This document shows, one piece after another, positions 1-8,854 of a stretch of DNA of 64,000 nt. The stretch is from CALCEB01 sp035531475 (GTDB lineage: Bacteria; Acidobacteriota; Terriglobia; UBA7540). The stretch lies in NCBI GenBank assembly GCA_035531475.1, contig DATKST010000063.1, forward strand, positions 24,647 through 88,646. The letters are read 5' to 3'. The notes beneath the pieces are model-generated. The model was not told the origin of the DNA. It saw nothing but the letters and a program-made list of their open reading frames with translations, and searched no databases. Numbering within the stretch: the first letter of the stretch is position 1; each line of letters opens with the position of its first letter. Made by a program: the position numbers and the translations under genes.

Positions 1-1147
1 TTCTTCGTTCACCCTTCACTGCCGCCAGCAGTCCCTCCGCGCAGGTGCGAGCCGAATAGGGCTTCACCCGCTCTCTACAATTCGCGCTCATGCGCGCCCG
101 GAGTTCTGGATCTTCCAGCAGCCGCAACATTTTCGACGCCAGTTCCTCTGTGTTTCCCGGCTCTAGCCCATATCCGGTTTCGCCCTCCACAATCAGGTCA
201 TCGCAAGCTCCGGCCACGCGCGAAACCAGAGCGGGAACGCCGCAAGCAAAGGCCTCATTCACCACGAAACCCCACGCATCGCTGAAAGTGGGAAGCACCA
301 GAATGTCCGCCAGGGCATAAAAGAAAGGCATGTTTTCGTAGGGCTGCGGGCCGGTAAAATAGACGCGATTCAAATCATGGCGCCGGCAAAACTCCTGCAT
401 GGCTTCGAGTTCCGGGCCGTGGCCAACCATCAATAAGCCAGCATCGGGCAGCCTTTGCGAAATGCGGCGGAAGGCTTCGAGCAAGACAAAGACCCCTTTT
501 TCAACCACAAGCCTTCCGGAATACATCACCAGCCGCTCCGGCCAACCGCGTTCTGATTTCTCTCGCGCCGCGTCCACCTGTGCGGCCTTTCGCGTGAATA
601 GCCTGTTGTCACCCCCGAACGGAGCGATAAAAATTTGCTCTTCTCGCGCCCCAAGCTGCCTCACATATTCGGCGGTTGCCTGGCCAGAAGCTCCGATGGC
701 GTCTGCCCGCGAGACGATCCATCGCTTCAACCAATTCTTGAGCCTGCCCGGCGTGCGCTGGTCGCGCGCGTTGCTTTCCAGCCACAACACAAACCGCCGC
801 CGCTTCGCCTTGCACCAAAGGAAGCTGGCCCAGGCCGCGAGGCTATCGTAACCGCCACAGATCACGCCAGCAGGGTTCGACCGGCGCAACAGGACAACGG
901 CTCTCACAGCAGCGGCGGCGGATGCAAGCAGGCCGATTCCGTTAGGAGACCGGGAGAGAAAGGTCAACTCGAAATCCGTTCCTTCAAAATTCTGGTCCCA
1001 GTTTCGTCTTGGGTCTCCCGGCGCAATGAAGGCCACACGGAGCCGCCCGCCGCTGTGCTGTGCCAGCCAGTTAAATGTGGGGATGCGATACGGGGCAGGT
1101 ATATTGGTTAGGGCCAGCAATCCGGCCCCTCGATTCATCGGATTCAT
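1..1147 (-). CDS. GT4-family glycosyltransferase, truncated by the window edge
   Basis: Read on the minus strand from an ATG at 1147, the frame stays open to base 1, giving about 382 residues; only the last few C-terminal residues are missing. The N-terminus (ALTNIPAPYRIPTFNWLA) has the donor-free GT-B start seen in GT4 enzymes. The C-terminal half has the SGRLVVEKG strand, VGHGPE, and the EX7E-type segment in DAWGFVVNEAFACGVPALVS. It would transfer a sugar from an NDP donor to a lipid-linked oligosaccharide at the cytoplasmic face. Its start overlaps the end of the upstream GT4 by about 77 nt, consistent with translational coupling in an EPS operon. Another in-frame ATG lies at 1138. The family call is firm; donor and linkage cannot be read. 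Confidence 0.9.
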   Translation of the reverse strand, partial: MNPMNRGAGLLALTNIPAPYRIPTFNWLAQHSGGRLRVAFIAPGDPRRNWDQNFEGTDFELTFLSRSPNGIGLLASAAAAVRAVVLLRRSNPAGVICGGYDSLAAWASFLWCKAKRRRFVLWLESNARDQRTPGRLKNWLKRWIVSRADAIGASGQATAEYVRQLGAREEQIFIAPFGGDNRLFTRKAAQVDAAREKSERGWPERLVMYSGRLVVEKGVFVLLEAFRRISQRLPDAGLLMVGHGPELEAMQEFCRRHDLNRVYFTGPQPYENMPFFYALADILVLPTFSDAWGFVVNEAFACGVPALVSRVAGACDDLIVEGETGYGLEPGNTEELASKMLRLLEDPELRARMSANCRERVKPYSARTCAEGLLAAVKGERR

Positions 1148-2333
1148 GTTCAAATGTTCCAAACGTTGCCTCGATCAGCCGCCTTTGCACATCCCAGACG
1201 CGAGCGGCAGAGTATCGTCTTGCCTTCTCGAAGGCAGCCCGGCGCATTCGATTGGCCAAGCTGGGGTCGTCCACCAAAGAACATATGGCCGTCACGATTT
1301 CAACCGGCTTGCCCGGTTGAACTAATATCCCGTCCACACCGTCGGCAATCATTCCGGGTATTCCGCCAACCCTGGTGACCACAACGGGGAGCGAGTTTGC
1401 CATAGCCTCAAGCATTGCCAGCGGGACACCTTCGCCCCCTTTCGAGGGCAACACAAAAACATCGGCATCCCGGTACAGCCGGAAAAGGTCCGGTCCCAGC
1501 GGAATGTATCCATGGAACTTCACTTGGGAGGCGATTCCGAGGCTGCGGGCCAAGCTCTCCAAAGCCGGCCGCTCCGGTCCCTTCCCGACGCACCACCACT
1601 CCGCTCGCCTTTTCCCGCGAAGAAGCAGGCTGATTGCACTTGCCAGAGCCTCCAAACCCTTGAATGGCACCAGGCCGGCGACCGAGATCACACGGATAGG
1701 GTCATGGAAGGTGCCGCTTTCGCGCTCACAGAATGCGTCAGCAGAAAGGGTAGTGTGGACGAGGTCCGCTTTCATCGCGGCTGGGTTGAATCGTGAATAC
1801 TTGGCGGACAAAGCCTTTCCCTGGGCGAACACGAGAGCCGCATTCCTCACCAGAAAGCGGCTCGCGGTTTCCGCTACGAAGGCCTTCAAGCGCCTTACCC
1901 GGGAATTGGGGCCGCTCGCTAAGATCGCCTCTGGCCAATCTCCAAGCAGGCGGACAAAGTAAGGCGTACCCCGTAGGCGGCAGATAATACCGGCTAGCAG
2001 GCTGTGCTCCTGCGGCATGTCAAGACAGGCCGCACGTGCTTGCGGGATCAACTTCCAAAGGACGCTAAAGTGGCGAATGTACCGTGACAGACGTCCGCCT
2101 TGCATCGAAAGGGGCCAGACCTCGATATTCGGGGCTGTTAGCGGCGGCCCGCACGGTTCAGCCCTTTGAAGGTCCACGCCCTCCGCCAATGGGCACACTA
2201 GGGCAATCGCTGCTGGGATTGCCAGCAGCGACTCGTTCAATCGAGTAAATCGGTGCGGCGCGAGGTGGCAACCGTCGCCCCGGGCCGTCCATACCCCGGC
2301 GGTGTAGCAGAGCTTCCGGAGGCATTTCGCCAT
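1071..2333 (-). CDS. GT4-family glycosyltransferase
   Basis: 420 residues from the ATG at 2333, chosen because GGGGAG lies 6 nt upstream; the frame is open further 5' to 2366. The C-terminal GT-B domain is clear: SVAGLVPFKG, VGKGPERPAL, FHGYIPLGPD, DVFVLPS, then EGVPLAMLEAMANSLPVVVT carrying the EX7E motif that contacts the nucleotide-sugar. The N-terminal half has a helical RLRGTPYFVRLLGDWP segment typical of acceptor domains. The 5' end overlaps the preceding O-antigen ligase by 176 nt in another frame, an unusually long overlap. The 3' end overlaps the next GT by about 77 nt. Likely role: adding one residue of the EPS repeat unit. Confidence 0.88.
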   Translation of the reverse strand: MAKCLRKLCYTAGVWTARGDGCHLAPHRFTRLNESLLAIPAAIALVCPLAEGVDLQRAEPCGPPLTAPNIEVWPLSMQGGRLSRYIRHFSVLWKLIPQARAACLDMPQEHSLLAGIICRLRGTPYFVRLLGDWPEAILASGPNSRVRRLKAFVAETASRFLVRNAALVFAQGKALSAKYSRFNPAAMKADLVHTTLSADAFCERESGTFHDPIRVISVAGLVPFKGLEALASAISLLLRGKRRAEWWCVGKGPERPALESLARSLGIASQVKFHGYIPLGPDLFRLYRDADVFVLPSKGGEGVPLAMLEAMANSLPVVVTRVGGIPGMIADGVDGILVQPGKPVEIVTAICSLVDDPSLANRMRRAAFEKARRYSAARVWDVQRRLIEATFGTFEHESDESRGRIAGPNQYTCPVSHPHI

Positions 2334-3753
2334 CATATTCTCCCCTTCCCGGCGCCGGGCGCCCAAACACTGTGTTCATGCGTTCGCTATGAACAAGCAC
2401 GCAGCACAAGGGAACGGCTGCCATGGCCCAGATCAAGAACCAACCCATATTGGAGATGAAGAGCCCCTGCACTTGGAATCCGATTAGTCCTGCATAGGCC
2501 CCTATTGCGTAGGTCTTAAGGGGTGTTCCCGCCATGCGGAATATCCCCCGGTTGACAAAGACCACATAGGTCCACACCAGCCACAGCAAGGAAGCCACCC
2601 CAACGAGGCCGGAATCGACTACAATTGAAAGAATATTCGAGTGCGGCCCCTGTCTTACACCCACCACGTGCTGCATGCTGGACATGAACTTGGCATCCCC
2701 CACTCCTAGCAATGGACTTTCACTCACAAGCTTCACTGCCGTGAGGTAGTAAATTGACCTGTCGGAAACACCCCCCAACTCGGTCGGGATGATCTCAAAT
2801 CGTGCCGTCAACATGTGGCTGGGAACGAAAAGCAAAATTAGCGCCAAGGCTGCACCCGCTACCGCGAGAATGCGCACCTTTTGCTTGTACGGCAGGTATA
2901 AAACCAAGCAGAGCACACCGCAAATCGCTGCCAGATATCCACTCCGGGAAAGAGTTAGCGCAAGTCCCAAGCCCGAAAGCGCAGCAAGGACGAGCAACCC
3001 AATTTTGACTGACCGCCTCCTGGCGCTCGCAGCGGTGGCAATCAGCACCGGGATAACGAGAATGCTAGGGTACGCTGCTGCGTTGGGGTCGTGCATCAAA
3101 CCCGCCATCCTCTGTAGACCCGGCACTCCGCTTCCGTCGAGTACGGGCTGCTGACCTCGAAGTGCGGTCAGCAGGCTGAAGCCCGCGTATCGCTGGAGCA
3201 CTGCTGCGATCGAGGTTAACGTGGCCCCGGTCACCAAGGCTCCAAGGGCACACTGAATGCTCCTTTCCGAACGGAGCAGATTTAGAGTCAGCAGAAACGC
3301 GGCTGGATACCCGAGCACCGTGATAGCATCGCGGGTGTGGACCCCGCTGCCAAGCCCTCGGACGGAAATCACAACAAAAACCAGAAGGAAAAGCACCACC
3401 TGCGGCATTAGACCCGACCTGCGTATGGGCATCCTGCCCACAACCAACTTTGCCAAAAGGCCTACCAAGAGGAGCAGTATAAGGACCTTGGCCAAGCTGT
3501 ATCCTCCCTGGAAATGCTGGAGGTCACCGATGGATCCCAGGAAGAACATTATCGAGACACCGGCCACGGGACTGGCAAGGGCGATTACGGCCGCAACCAC
3601 GCCGACTGTCGCCAACATAGCTACGATAGGACCGTAGAACACAAGGGGCATTGCCAACAGAGACGCTCCAAGGGCAACTCCGGCAGTCCTCAGCCCGGCG
3701 CGGCTAGGTCCCATCAGAGATCGGCCGGAGGTAAGCATTCGAGTGGATAGCAT
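2158..3753 (-). CDS. O-antigen ligase/polymerase family membrane protein (Wzy-like)
   Basis: 531 residues, with about ten hydrophobic segments between residues 25 and 440. A large periplasmic loop carries the Wzy_C/WaaL-type region: SGVPGLQRMAGLMHDPNAAA, LTLSRSGYLA and GVRQGPHSNILSIVVDSGLVG. The family joins polyprenyl-linked glycans, either polymerising repeat units or ligating them to a carrier. The last 60 residues are hydrophilic and Pro/Arg/Gly-rich and coincide with the start of the downstream GT4 in another frame. This tail may be a read-through extension rather than ancestral sequence. Polymerase versus ligase cannot be decided from sequence. Confidence 0.85.
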   Translation of the reverse strand: MLSTRMLTSGRSLMGPSRAGLRTAGVALGASLLAMPLVFYGPIVAMLATVGVVAAVIALASPVAGVSIMFFLGSIGDLQHFQGGYSLAKVLILLLLVGLLAKLVVGRMPIRRSGLMPQVVLFLLVFVVISVRGLGSGVHTRDAITVLGYPAAFLLTLNLLRSERSIQCALGALVTGATLTSIAAVLQRYAGFSLLTALRGQQPVLDGSGVPGLQRMAGLMHDPNAAAYPSILVIPVLIATAASARRRSVKIGLLVLAALSGLGLALTLSRSGYLAAICGVLCLVLYLPYKQKVRILAVAGAALALILLFVPSHMLTARFEIIPTELGGVSDRSIYYLTAVKLVSESPLLGVGDAKFMSSMQHVVGVRQGPHSNILSIVVDSGLVGVASLLWLVWTYVVFVNRGIFRMAGTPLKTYAIGAYAGLIGFQVQGLFISNMGWFLIWAMAAVPLCCVLVHSERMNTVFGRPAPGRGEYDGEMPPEALLHRRGMDGPGRRLPPRAAPIYSIERVAAGNPSSDCPSVPIGGGRGPSKG

Positions 3754-4060
3754 GATCTTGATCTGCTTAGGAACAATCAGTTAGCCCGCATTTCTCACTG
3801 ACAAATTGAAAAAACTTGTGAATACCGCGTATGGCGGAGAACCTCTTGAATGTCAGCTTCACCCCAACCAAGCGGCACACACTTTACCATTCCAGGCAGG
3901 GGCCACCTGTCCCCTATATACAATGTATCGCATCCATACAAAGCTCTTTTTCCATCCATGCACCCTGCCCTTGGTTAAAATGGTATGGGCTCCATAGCGG
4001 TTTGGAACCGGCAGAGGGCTTCCCGGAGGTGGCCGGAGTGGCGAGCGCAACCGAAATTTT

Positions 4061-4129
4061 CGGAACGAACCCTAAGAGTGTATGAAAACAAAGGATCGAG
4101 GTTTGGAACGAACCCTAAGAACCCATTTC
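4061..4129. repeat. 69-bp direct repeat, copy 1
   Basis: Exact copy of 4207-4275. Each copy holds the 16-mer GGAACGAACCCTAAGA twice (4062-4077, 4105-4120). It lies in the 545-bp gap between the flippase at 4299 and the ligase at 3753. No gene is supported in that gap: the short frames there have no coding character. Confidence 0.9.
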
Positions 4130-4206
4130 TCACCCGGTTCGCTGCCGCAACGGAAGGGCGGGGTTAATACCCCGCCGAAAAGAGCGGCTTGCATCATTAT
4201 TATTTA

Positions 4207-4275
4207 CGGAACGAACCCTAAGAGTGTATGAAAACAAAGGATCGAGGTTTGGAACGAACCCTAAGAACCCATTTC
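4207..4275. repeat. 69-bp direct repeat, copy 2
   Basis: Identical to 4061-4129, start-to-start spacing 146 bp. The 16-mer GGAACGAACCCTAAGA occurs at 4208-4223 and 4251-4266, so it appears four times in about 205 bp. The unit looks like a tandemly duplicated intergenic element; an origin as a recombination scar or a family repeat is inference. Confidence 0.9.
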
Positions 4276-4298
4276 AAACCCAACCCTGCGGCCCGGCT

Positions 4299-5675
4299 TC
4301 AGATTGCAGGTCGGGCCAGGCGCCAGGCTTGGCCGCACGCTTCGGCCAGCCGGGCCGGGGAGACTCCGCACAATTGGTCTCTGTGGATTTGAAGGGCACT
4401 GAGGCAATAGCGAAGGAGCAGGCAGAGATTCGCGCCTTGGGCAACGAACACTGCCGCGCCCATTCCCACGATGCCAAAACGCAACGATGCGGGAATCCCG
4501 ATGGCAAAGACCAGCGCCAATCCCACCGTGTTTGAGACCATTCCCGGCAGGGACCGTTCCACGGCGCGCAGCATCTGGTCAAGAATCTGGGCCAGCCCCC
4601 ACAAAGTGGTGGCGGCGATCAACCAATACGCTGCCGGGACCGCCCCGGCGAATCGCGCTCCGAAGGCAAGGTGAATCAGCCAGGGGGCAAGCAGCGCCGT
4701 CAACACTCCACCCGCCAGAACCACCACTTGGGCCATGCGGAAATGGCGGCTCAAGGTGGACAAGGCGCGGGCGCGGTCTCGCTCCGCCGCCACCGCCCGG
4801 AAACCAATCTGGACGAATGGATTGGCAGTTCCGATGTGGCCCACCGCCACTGCCAGGCCCGCTGCATAAAGTCCAATGGCCGTGGCCGGCACAGTGCGAA
4901 CCAGCACCAGCATGTCACTTCGCATCAGGGCCAGCCCGGCCAGCGCCGGCAGGTGCAAGGCCAAACCCCGGCGGAGCAATGTCCGTGCGGCCGGCCAGCC
5001 CACCTTGGCGCGGCTCAGGGCCAGACGCAGACGGCGGCCACGCAGGAGCGGCACAGAAAAGGCGCCCGCCAGCATCGCCACAGCGCATCCCACGGGAGTG
5101 GCTTTGCCAATGGTGGCCAGCAGCAAGACGCCTGCCAGGTAAACGCCGCCGGAAAGAGGCTGAAAAAAGCTGTACACGCGGAACCGCCCTGCGCCCTGGT
5201 CGGCTCCCAACAGGCAACAGCCGGCGTAGACCACAGGAACGTAGACCATGAAGGCGGCGGCAACCGGAGCAAGTTGCAACTTGTCCGCGGGCAGGAAAAC
5301 CCACACCAGCGGGATCAGGAGCGCAGCTTCCAGGAAGCCAAGGATAAGGGCTGCGCAAACACCGGAAGCGATGAACTCAGCTTCCCGTTCCGGCGCCCGG
5401 CTGACTTCAAAGGCAATCGCCTGGGGCAGGGAAAGTCCGCCCATCGCCGCAACCATGACCGGGAAAAACACAATCACGGCCAATTCTCCCCGGCCTTCTG
5501 GACCCAGCAGCCTAGCCGCCAGGATTCCGGTGGCCGCTCCGAAGACTTTCACCGCAAGGCTCGCGAGGGTGCAGTGGGCATAAGCACGGGGCGTGGAAAG
5601 AGGTGCAGGACGAGCGCCATCCGGCCCCGGCCCGGCAACGGCGCAAGCGGGTTGCGATACGGTTTCATCGTTCAT
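4299..5675 (-). CDS. Wzx-like oligosaccharide flippase
   Basis: 458 residues from the ATG at 5675 (GAGG about 10 nt upstream). A TTG start at 5690 would overlap the stop of the upstream ligase. It has twelve or more hydrophobic segments with the MATE/PST-type N-terminus AAGILAARLLGPEGRGELAV, a typical polysaccharide-export flippase signature with conserved GR. Family role: moving undecaprenyl-linked repeat units across the inner membrane. It sits immediately downstream of a Wzy-like gene, the usual Wzx/Wzy pairing. Length is normal for the family. Confidence 0.85.
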   Translation of the reverse strand: MNDETVSQPACAVAGPGPDGARPAPLSTPRAYAHCTLASLAVKVFGAATGILAARLLGPEGRGELAVIVFFPVMVAAMGGLSLPQAIAFEVSRAPEREAEFIASGVCAALILGFLEAALLIPLVWVFLPADKLQLAPVAAAFMVYVPVVYAGCCLLGADQGAGRFRVYSFFQPLSGGVYLAGVLLLATIGKATPVGCAVAMLAGAFSVPLLRGRRLRLALSRAKVGWPAARTLLRRGLALHLPALAGLALMRSDMLVLVRTVPATAIGLYAAGLAVAVGHIGTANPFVQIGFRAVAAERDRARALSTLSRHFRMAQVVVLAGGVLTALLAPWLIHLAFGARFAGAVPAAYWLIAATTLWGLAQILDQMLRAVERSLPGMVSNTVGLALVFAIGIPASLRFGIVGMGAAVFVAQGANLCLLLRYCLSALQIHRDQLCGVSPARLAEACGQAWRLARPAI

Positions 5676-5686
5676 GGGTGTTAGCC

Positions 5687-7327
5687 TCAACGCCCCTCAC
5701 CCCGTCCCTCTCCCCGCAAGCGGGGAGAGGGTGCCGCGAAGCGGTGGGTGAGGGGGAACGCCGTCGCAAGGCCCGCCAGCATAGCAAACCACGCGGCGTT
5801 TGCCGGAATGTGGAGATTGAAGTCCCCAAGGCTATGGACCAGAATCCCCATGCATCCCACGGCCGCGCCCAGGCGAATCCACTGGTCCGTCGAGCCGGGC
5901 CAGGCGCGAATACGCCGGAATACTGCACCCAGGAAGATGACAAGGGCGGCGAGCGCCAGCAGGCTTCCCGCAATTCCCGTCTCTGCGGTCAATTCCAGGT
6001 AATCGTTGTGAGCGTGTTCCCAAACGAAGTCACTCGCAAACGTCAAATAAGGCGTGAAGGCCGTTTGGAAACTGCCAAGTCCTGTGCCCGTCAACCAGTG
6101 GTCCTTGAACAGATGCAAGGTGTCCCGGGCGGCGGCCTCGCGTTGCCCCAAGGTGGCTTCGGGACTTTGCGGCAGATGTGCAACGGTTGCCAAACGCGAA
6201 GCCACGTTCCCCGGAGCGAGCCAAAGAAACAGCAGAACCGCGCAGCCGATGGAAAGTGCCGCGAGCGCAGCGTGGCGGCGAGGCAGACAATGCGCAGGGG
6301 CCAGCACGGCAAAGAAAATCAACCCTTCCGCCAGCAAGGCGATCAATCCGCCGCGCGAGCCGGAAAGCAGCACGGAGGTAAGCCCCACCAGCATCGCCCC
6401 CAAGGGCCAAACTCGCGATGCCAGAGTTCCACCACCATCGTGAGCGCGAACATTTTGGGACGGGTCCGCACTTTGAGCGAGCGCAAAAACCGCGGCCAAC
6501 GGGATCAGCATTTCCATCAGCCCTGCGAAGTGGTTGTGGTTCACATAGGGACCGAAGATCCAACCACCCCAGCGAGGATGAACCCACCAATAGATCAAAC
6601 CGTGGCTCGAAAAACACTGGAGAATGGCAAACAGCGCCACGGAGAATGCGTAGACGGATACCAACACTCCCAACACCGCCATGTGTCCCTGTCCATGTTC
6701 CTGCCCCGTGGCGCGAGCGCCGCGTGAGGCGGAAACAGTGTCCGCGCTGGACACCCCGCGGCGATTGCAGGGGTCCAGGTTCTTGGGACGCCCCGCCCAC
6801 GGTTTCCAAAGCTGGCCGGCGAGGAAGAAAATGAGGAAATCGGTCGCAAACTTGAGCATCGCTTCCCAAGTCACGGCGCGGTCTTCGGTGAGGTGGAAGA
6901 AGTATTGGGCGCTCGCCAAGAGCAGGAACAAAATTCCAATTGAGTAAAGCGGCGTCCAAGTGACCCGCAGCAAATCCCTGCGCAGGTTGCCCAGGCCCCA
7001 CAACATGAAGGAACAAACAGAGGCCAACCCGATGATCCCCCAGGCCCACGGCTCGACCGCCCCAAATGCCAACGGCGAGAAGAAAAGAGTCAGGAGAATC
7101 AGAATTCTTGCAGCGGCAAAAAGGCGCTCTGCGCTGCGCTCGGAACTTTCGACCGTCTTCGAGAATGGCCGCGCTTCGGGCTCGATGGCGTAGGCACGCT
7201 GCACAAGACCGGCATGAGTTTCCAGGAGCTGTGGCATGGGATCAGCACCGCGCTTTGGGGGCATTCGGAAGTAGCTGTTCCATCCTCCAACCGGCGGGTG
7301 AGGAGCGTGTTTGATCCGAACTGGCAC
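5687..7327 (-). CDS. O-antigen ligase/polymerase family membrane protein with repeat-derived C-terminus
   Basis: Up to 546 residues. The first codon shown is GTG; ATGs at 7264 and 7237 (MPQLLETHAG) are plausible alternative starts, and none has a strong ribosome-binding site. Membrane segments begin near residue 70. Diagnostic loops are NHNHFAGLMEM, LSGSRGGLIALLAEG, GTGLGSFQTAF, HAHNDYLELTAETG and LHIPANAAWFA. The same motif set occurs in the protein at 22793-24202, so the two are paralogues. The last 21 or so residues (HRFAAPSPRLRGEGRGEGR) are encoded entirely by a dispersed palindromic repeat that also occurs intergenically at 12577, 12998 and 19307. Predicted role: polymerisation or ligation of the EPS. 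Confidence 0.85.
   Translation of the reverse strand: MPVRIKHAPHPPVGGWNSYFRMPPKRGADPMPQLLETHAGLVQRAYAIEPEARPFSKTVESSERSAERLFAAARILILLTLFFSPLAFGAVEPWAWGIIGLASVCSFMLWGLGNLRRDLLRVTWTPLYSIGILFLLLASAQYFFHLTEDRAVTWEAMLKFATDFLIFFLAGQLWKPWAGRPKNLDPCNRRGVSSADTVSASRGARATGQEHGQGHMAVLGVLVSVYAFSVALFAILQCFSSHGLIYWWVHPRWGGWIFGPYVNHNHFAGLMEMLIPLAAVFALAQSADPSQNVRAHDGGGTLASRVWPLGAMLVGLTSVLLSGSRGGLIALLAEGLIFFAVLAPAHCLPRRHAALAALSIGCAVLLFLWLAPGNVASRLATVAHLPQSPEATLGQREAAARDTLHLFKDHWLTGTGLGSFQTAFTPYLTFASDFVWEHAHNDYLELTAETGIAGSLLALAALVIFLGAVFRRIRAWPGSTDQWIRLGAAVGCMGILVHSLGDFNLHIPANAAWFAMLAGLATAFPLTHRFAAPSPRLRGEGRGEGR
5693..5755. repeat. CTCTCCCCGC-type palindromic repeat inside a coding region
   Basis: The hairpin CCCTCTCCCCGC-aag-CGGGGAGAGGG is flanked by CCTCAC at one end and GTGAGGGG at the other. 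It shares this core with elements at 12577, 12998 and 19307. Here it forms the 3' end of the ligase gene. Confidence 0.85.
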
Positions 7328-7347
7328 TTTTTTTGCCTGGCGGCGCC

Positions 7348-8748
7348 TTACCGCATTTCAGAAGCGGCCTGCATGGAGTGAACAGGTTGCAAGCAAACGG
7401 ATGTAAGCCAAAAGGCGCCGGAGATGTCGAATGGAAAAGCGCGGCTGCGCGCACGCCAGACGGAAATTTTCACGAAGCGAGTTTCCGGCCCGGTTCGGAA
7501 CGTGACACGGACCTGTTGCCACGTGCTCGTTCCGGTCATGCCTGGAGTTGAAGCCAACTGCCGTGTATCGCCGAATGCGTCCGCCACACGGAGTTGCGGG
7601 CCGCGGTCCGACGTGATGCTTTGCGACTTCACTTGCGCGCTCAATTCATAAGTCTGGTCCGGCTCGACCGGGACATATTCGTAAACCGGCTCAAAAGCGG
7701 CATTGGCAGGCGGCGTAAAGTCGATACGCAATGTGGATGTGCCGTGAGGTCCGCCGACTTCGCGGCTTATCATGATGCTGGAGGCCGGAGTGAGTTGCCA
7801 ATCGAAGCCGGAGTTCAAAGGGTTATGCTCAAAATCTCCATTGAAAATCAGATTCGCTTGCCGCGACGCCGTTCTACCCGCGTGAACAAGGCCGATCCGG
7901 CCAAGATCACTCCACACAGCTTCCGCTTTCCTTCCCCAATGAGGCTGGATCAAGCTATCCAGAAATGGGCGTACATCAGCATAGGAGATTTGACGGGTTA
8001 CGACTTGGGGCTCGGCCAAACTCCTCATCTCCTCGCGCCAGGCGCGATAAGCATCATCCAGCCGGCCTTCGCCAGCAAGGGTTTTGATCCACTCCACGGG
8101 CACTCTGAAATGGCGGTTGCCATCCACGATTTTGTTCCACACCACTCCATCATCAATATCCATTTGCAGGCACATGTGGAAGACGGAACCGCTATAACCC
8201 GGGTCCAGATTGAGAAGCCGCTTGAATTCGGCAAAGCCAGCCTCGGTTCGATTCATTTCAAGGTCATAGTTCGCAATCACCCAATGCAAGCCCGGCGACA
8301 TGGGGTTGAGGGCGACCGCCCGTTGAAAAGCGCGATCCGCGCAGGCTGTGTCGCCGGTTGCGGCGCAAGCAGAGGCCAGATCCCTCCAATAGGGCGCGGA
8401 CTTCGGCTGCATTTTCACAGCGTGACGGAGCAACCTGAGACCGCCCGTGGCGTCGGGATGATCCGTCGAATAGAAGCGGATCATTCCAAGCCGGTGGTGG
8501 AGCGCGGGTTGATTGGGATCAAGCCGAAGCCCGGCTTCGATCCATGCCGGCCGCAACGATTCTCCGAGGGATTGCGCAACCGTCTCCCGCAAGATGGCAA
8601 CCGACAAGGCCATCACCGGCACAAGGAGGACAACGAGACAGACAATCGTTTTCCTCCGTCCTCGAAGGCTAATCTCAATCGTTCTCGTGGAAAGCCAAAG
8701 GCGCATGGCAGGATGACTCACAGCTACCAGAACGATACATGAGGACAT
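7348..8748 (-). CDS. TPR protein with C-terminal carbohydrate-binding-like domain
   Basis: 466 residues with three parts. Residues 30-55 form one membrane anchor (KTIVCLVVLLVPVMALSVAI). Residues about 80-200 hold TPR-like helix pairs (ALHHRLGMIRFY, PYWRDLASACAATGDTACA, GLHWVIANYDLEM). The last 150 residues are beta-rich: NLIFNGDFEHNP, GTSTLRIDFTPP, YEYVPVEPDQTYELSAQVKS, TWQQVRVTFRT. That last pattern is the CBM4/9-like jelly-roll fold. It sits between the Wzc kinase and a ligase, so a periplasmic scaffold binding nascent EPS is plausible, but this is inference. A close functional name is not available. Confidence 0.75.
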   Translation of the reverse strand: MSSCIVLVAVSHPAMRLWLSTRTIEISLRGRRKTIVCLVVLLVPVMALSVAILRETVAQSLGESLRPAWIEAGLRLDPNQPALHHRLGMIRFYSTDHPDATGGLRLLRHAVKMQPKSAPYWRDLASACAATGDTACADRAFQRAVALNPMSPGLHWVIANYDLEMNRTEAGFAEFKRLLNLDPGYSGSVFHMCLQMDIDDGVVWNKIVDGNRHFRVPVEWIKTLAGEGRLDDAYRAWREEMRSLAEPQVVTRQISYADVRPFLDSLIQPHWGRKAEAVWSDLGRIGLVHAGRTASRQANLIFNGDFEHNPLNSGFDWQLTPASSIMISREVGGPHGTSTLRIDFTPPANAAFEPVYEYVPVEPDQTYELSAQVKSQSITSDRGPQLRVADAFGDTRQLASTPGMTGTSTWQQVRVTFRTGPETRFVKISVWRARSRAFPFDISGAFWLTSVCLQPVHSMQAASEMR

Positions 8749-8760
8749 AAGCCAGAGACG

Positions 8761-8831
8761 GCATTTGCTGTAGCGCCGCTCTATGAGCGGCGAAATCCGC
8801 CGGTCACAGACCGGCGCTACAGCAAATGCCC
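8761..8831. repeat. TGTAGCGSCG palindrome with two internal hairpins
   Basis: Perfect 19-bp outer arms (8761-8779 and 8813-8831, GGCATTTGCTGTAGCGCCG and its complement) enclose two further hairpins, GCCGCTC/GAGCGGC and CCGGT/ACCGG. The folded form is cloverleaf-like. It lies in the 106-bp gap between the TPR gene and wzc. Confidence 0.85.
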
Positions 8832-8854
8832 GCCGCCGACGTATTCACTCATGC

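Noticed and set aside
4671..5684. Long plus-strand open frame of 337 codons
   Set aside because: It is antisense to the clear Wzx flippase, His/Gln/Arg-rich and without any domain; a GC-rich shadow.
5603..6727. Plus-strand open frame of 374 codons
   Set aside because: It lies antisense to the ligase at 5687-7327, includes palindrome sequence and shows no family motif.
7594..8742. Plus-strand open frame of 382 codons
   Set aside because: Antisense to the TPR/CBM-like gene, with no start-site support.
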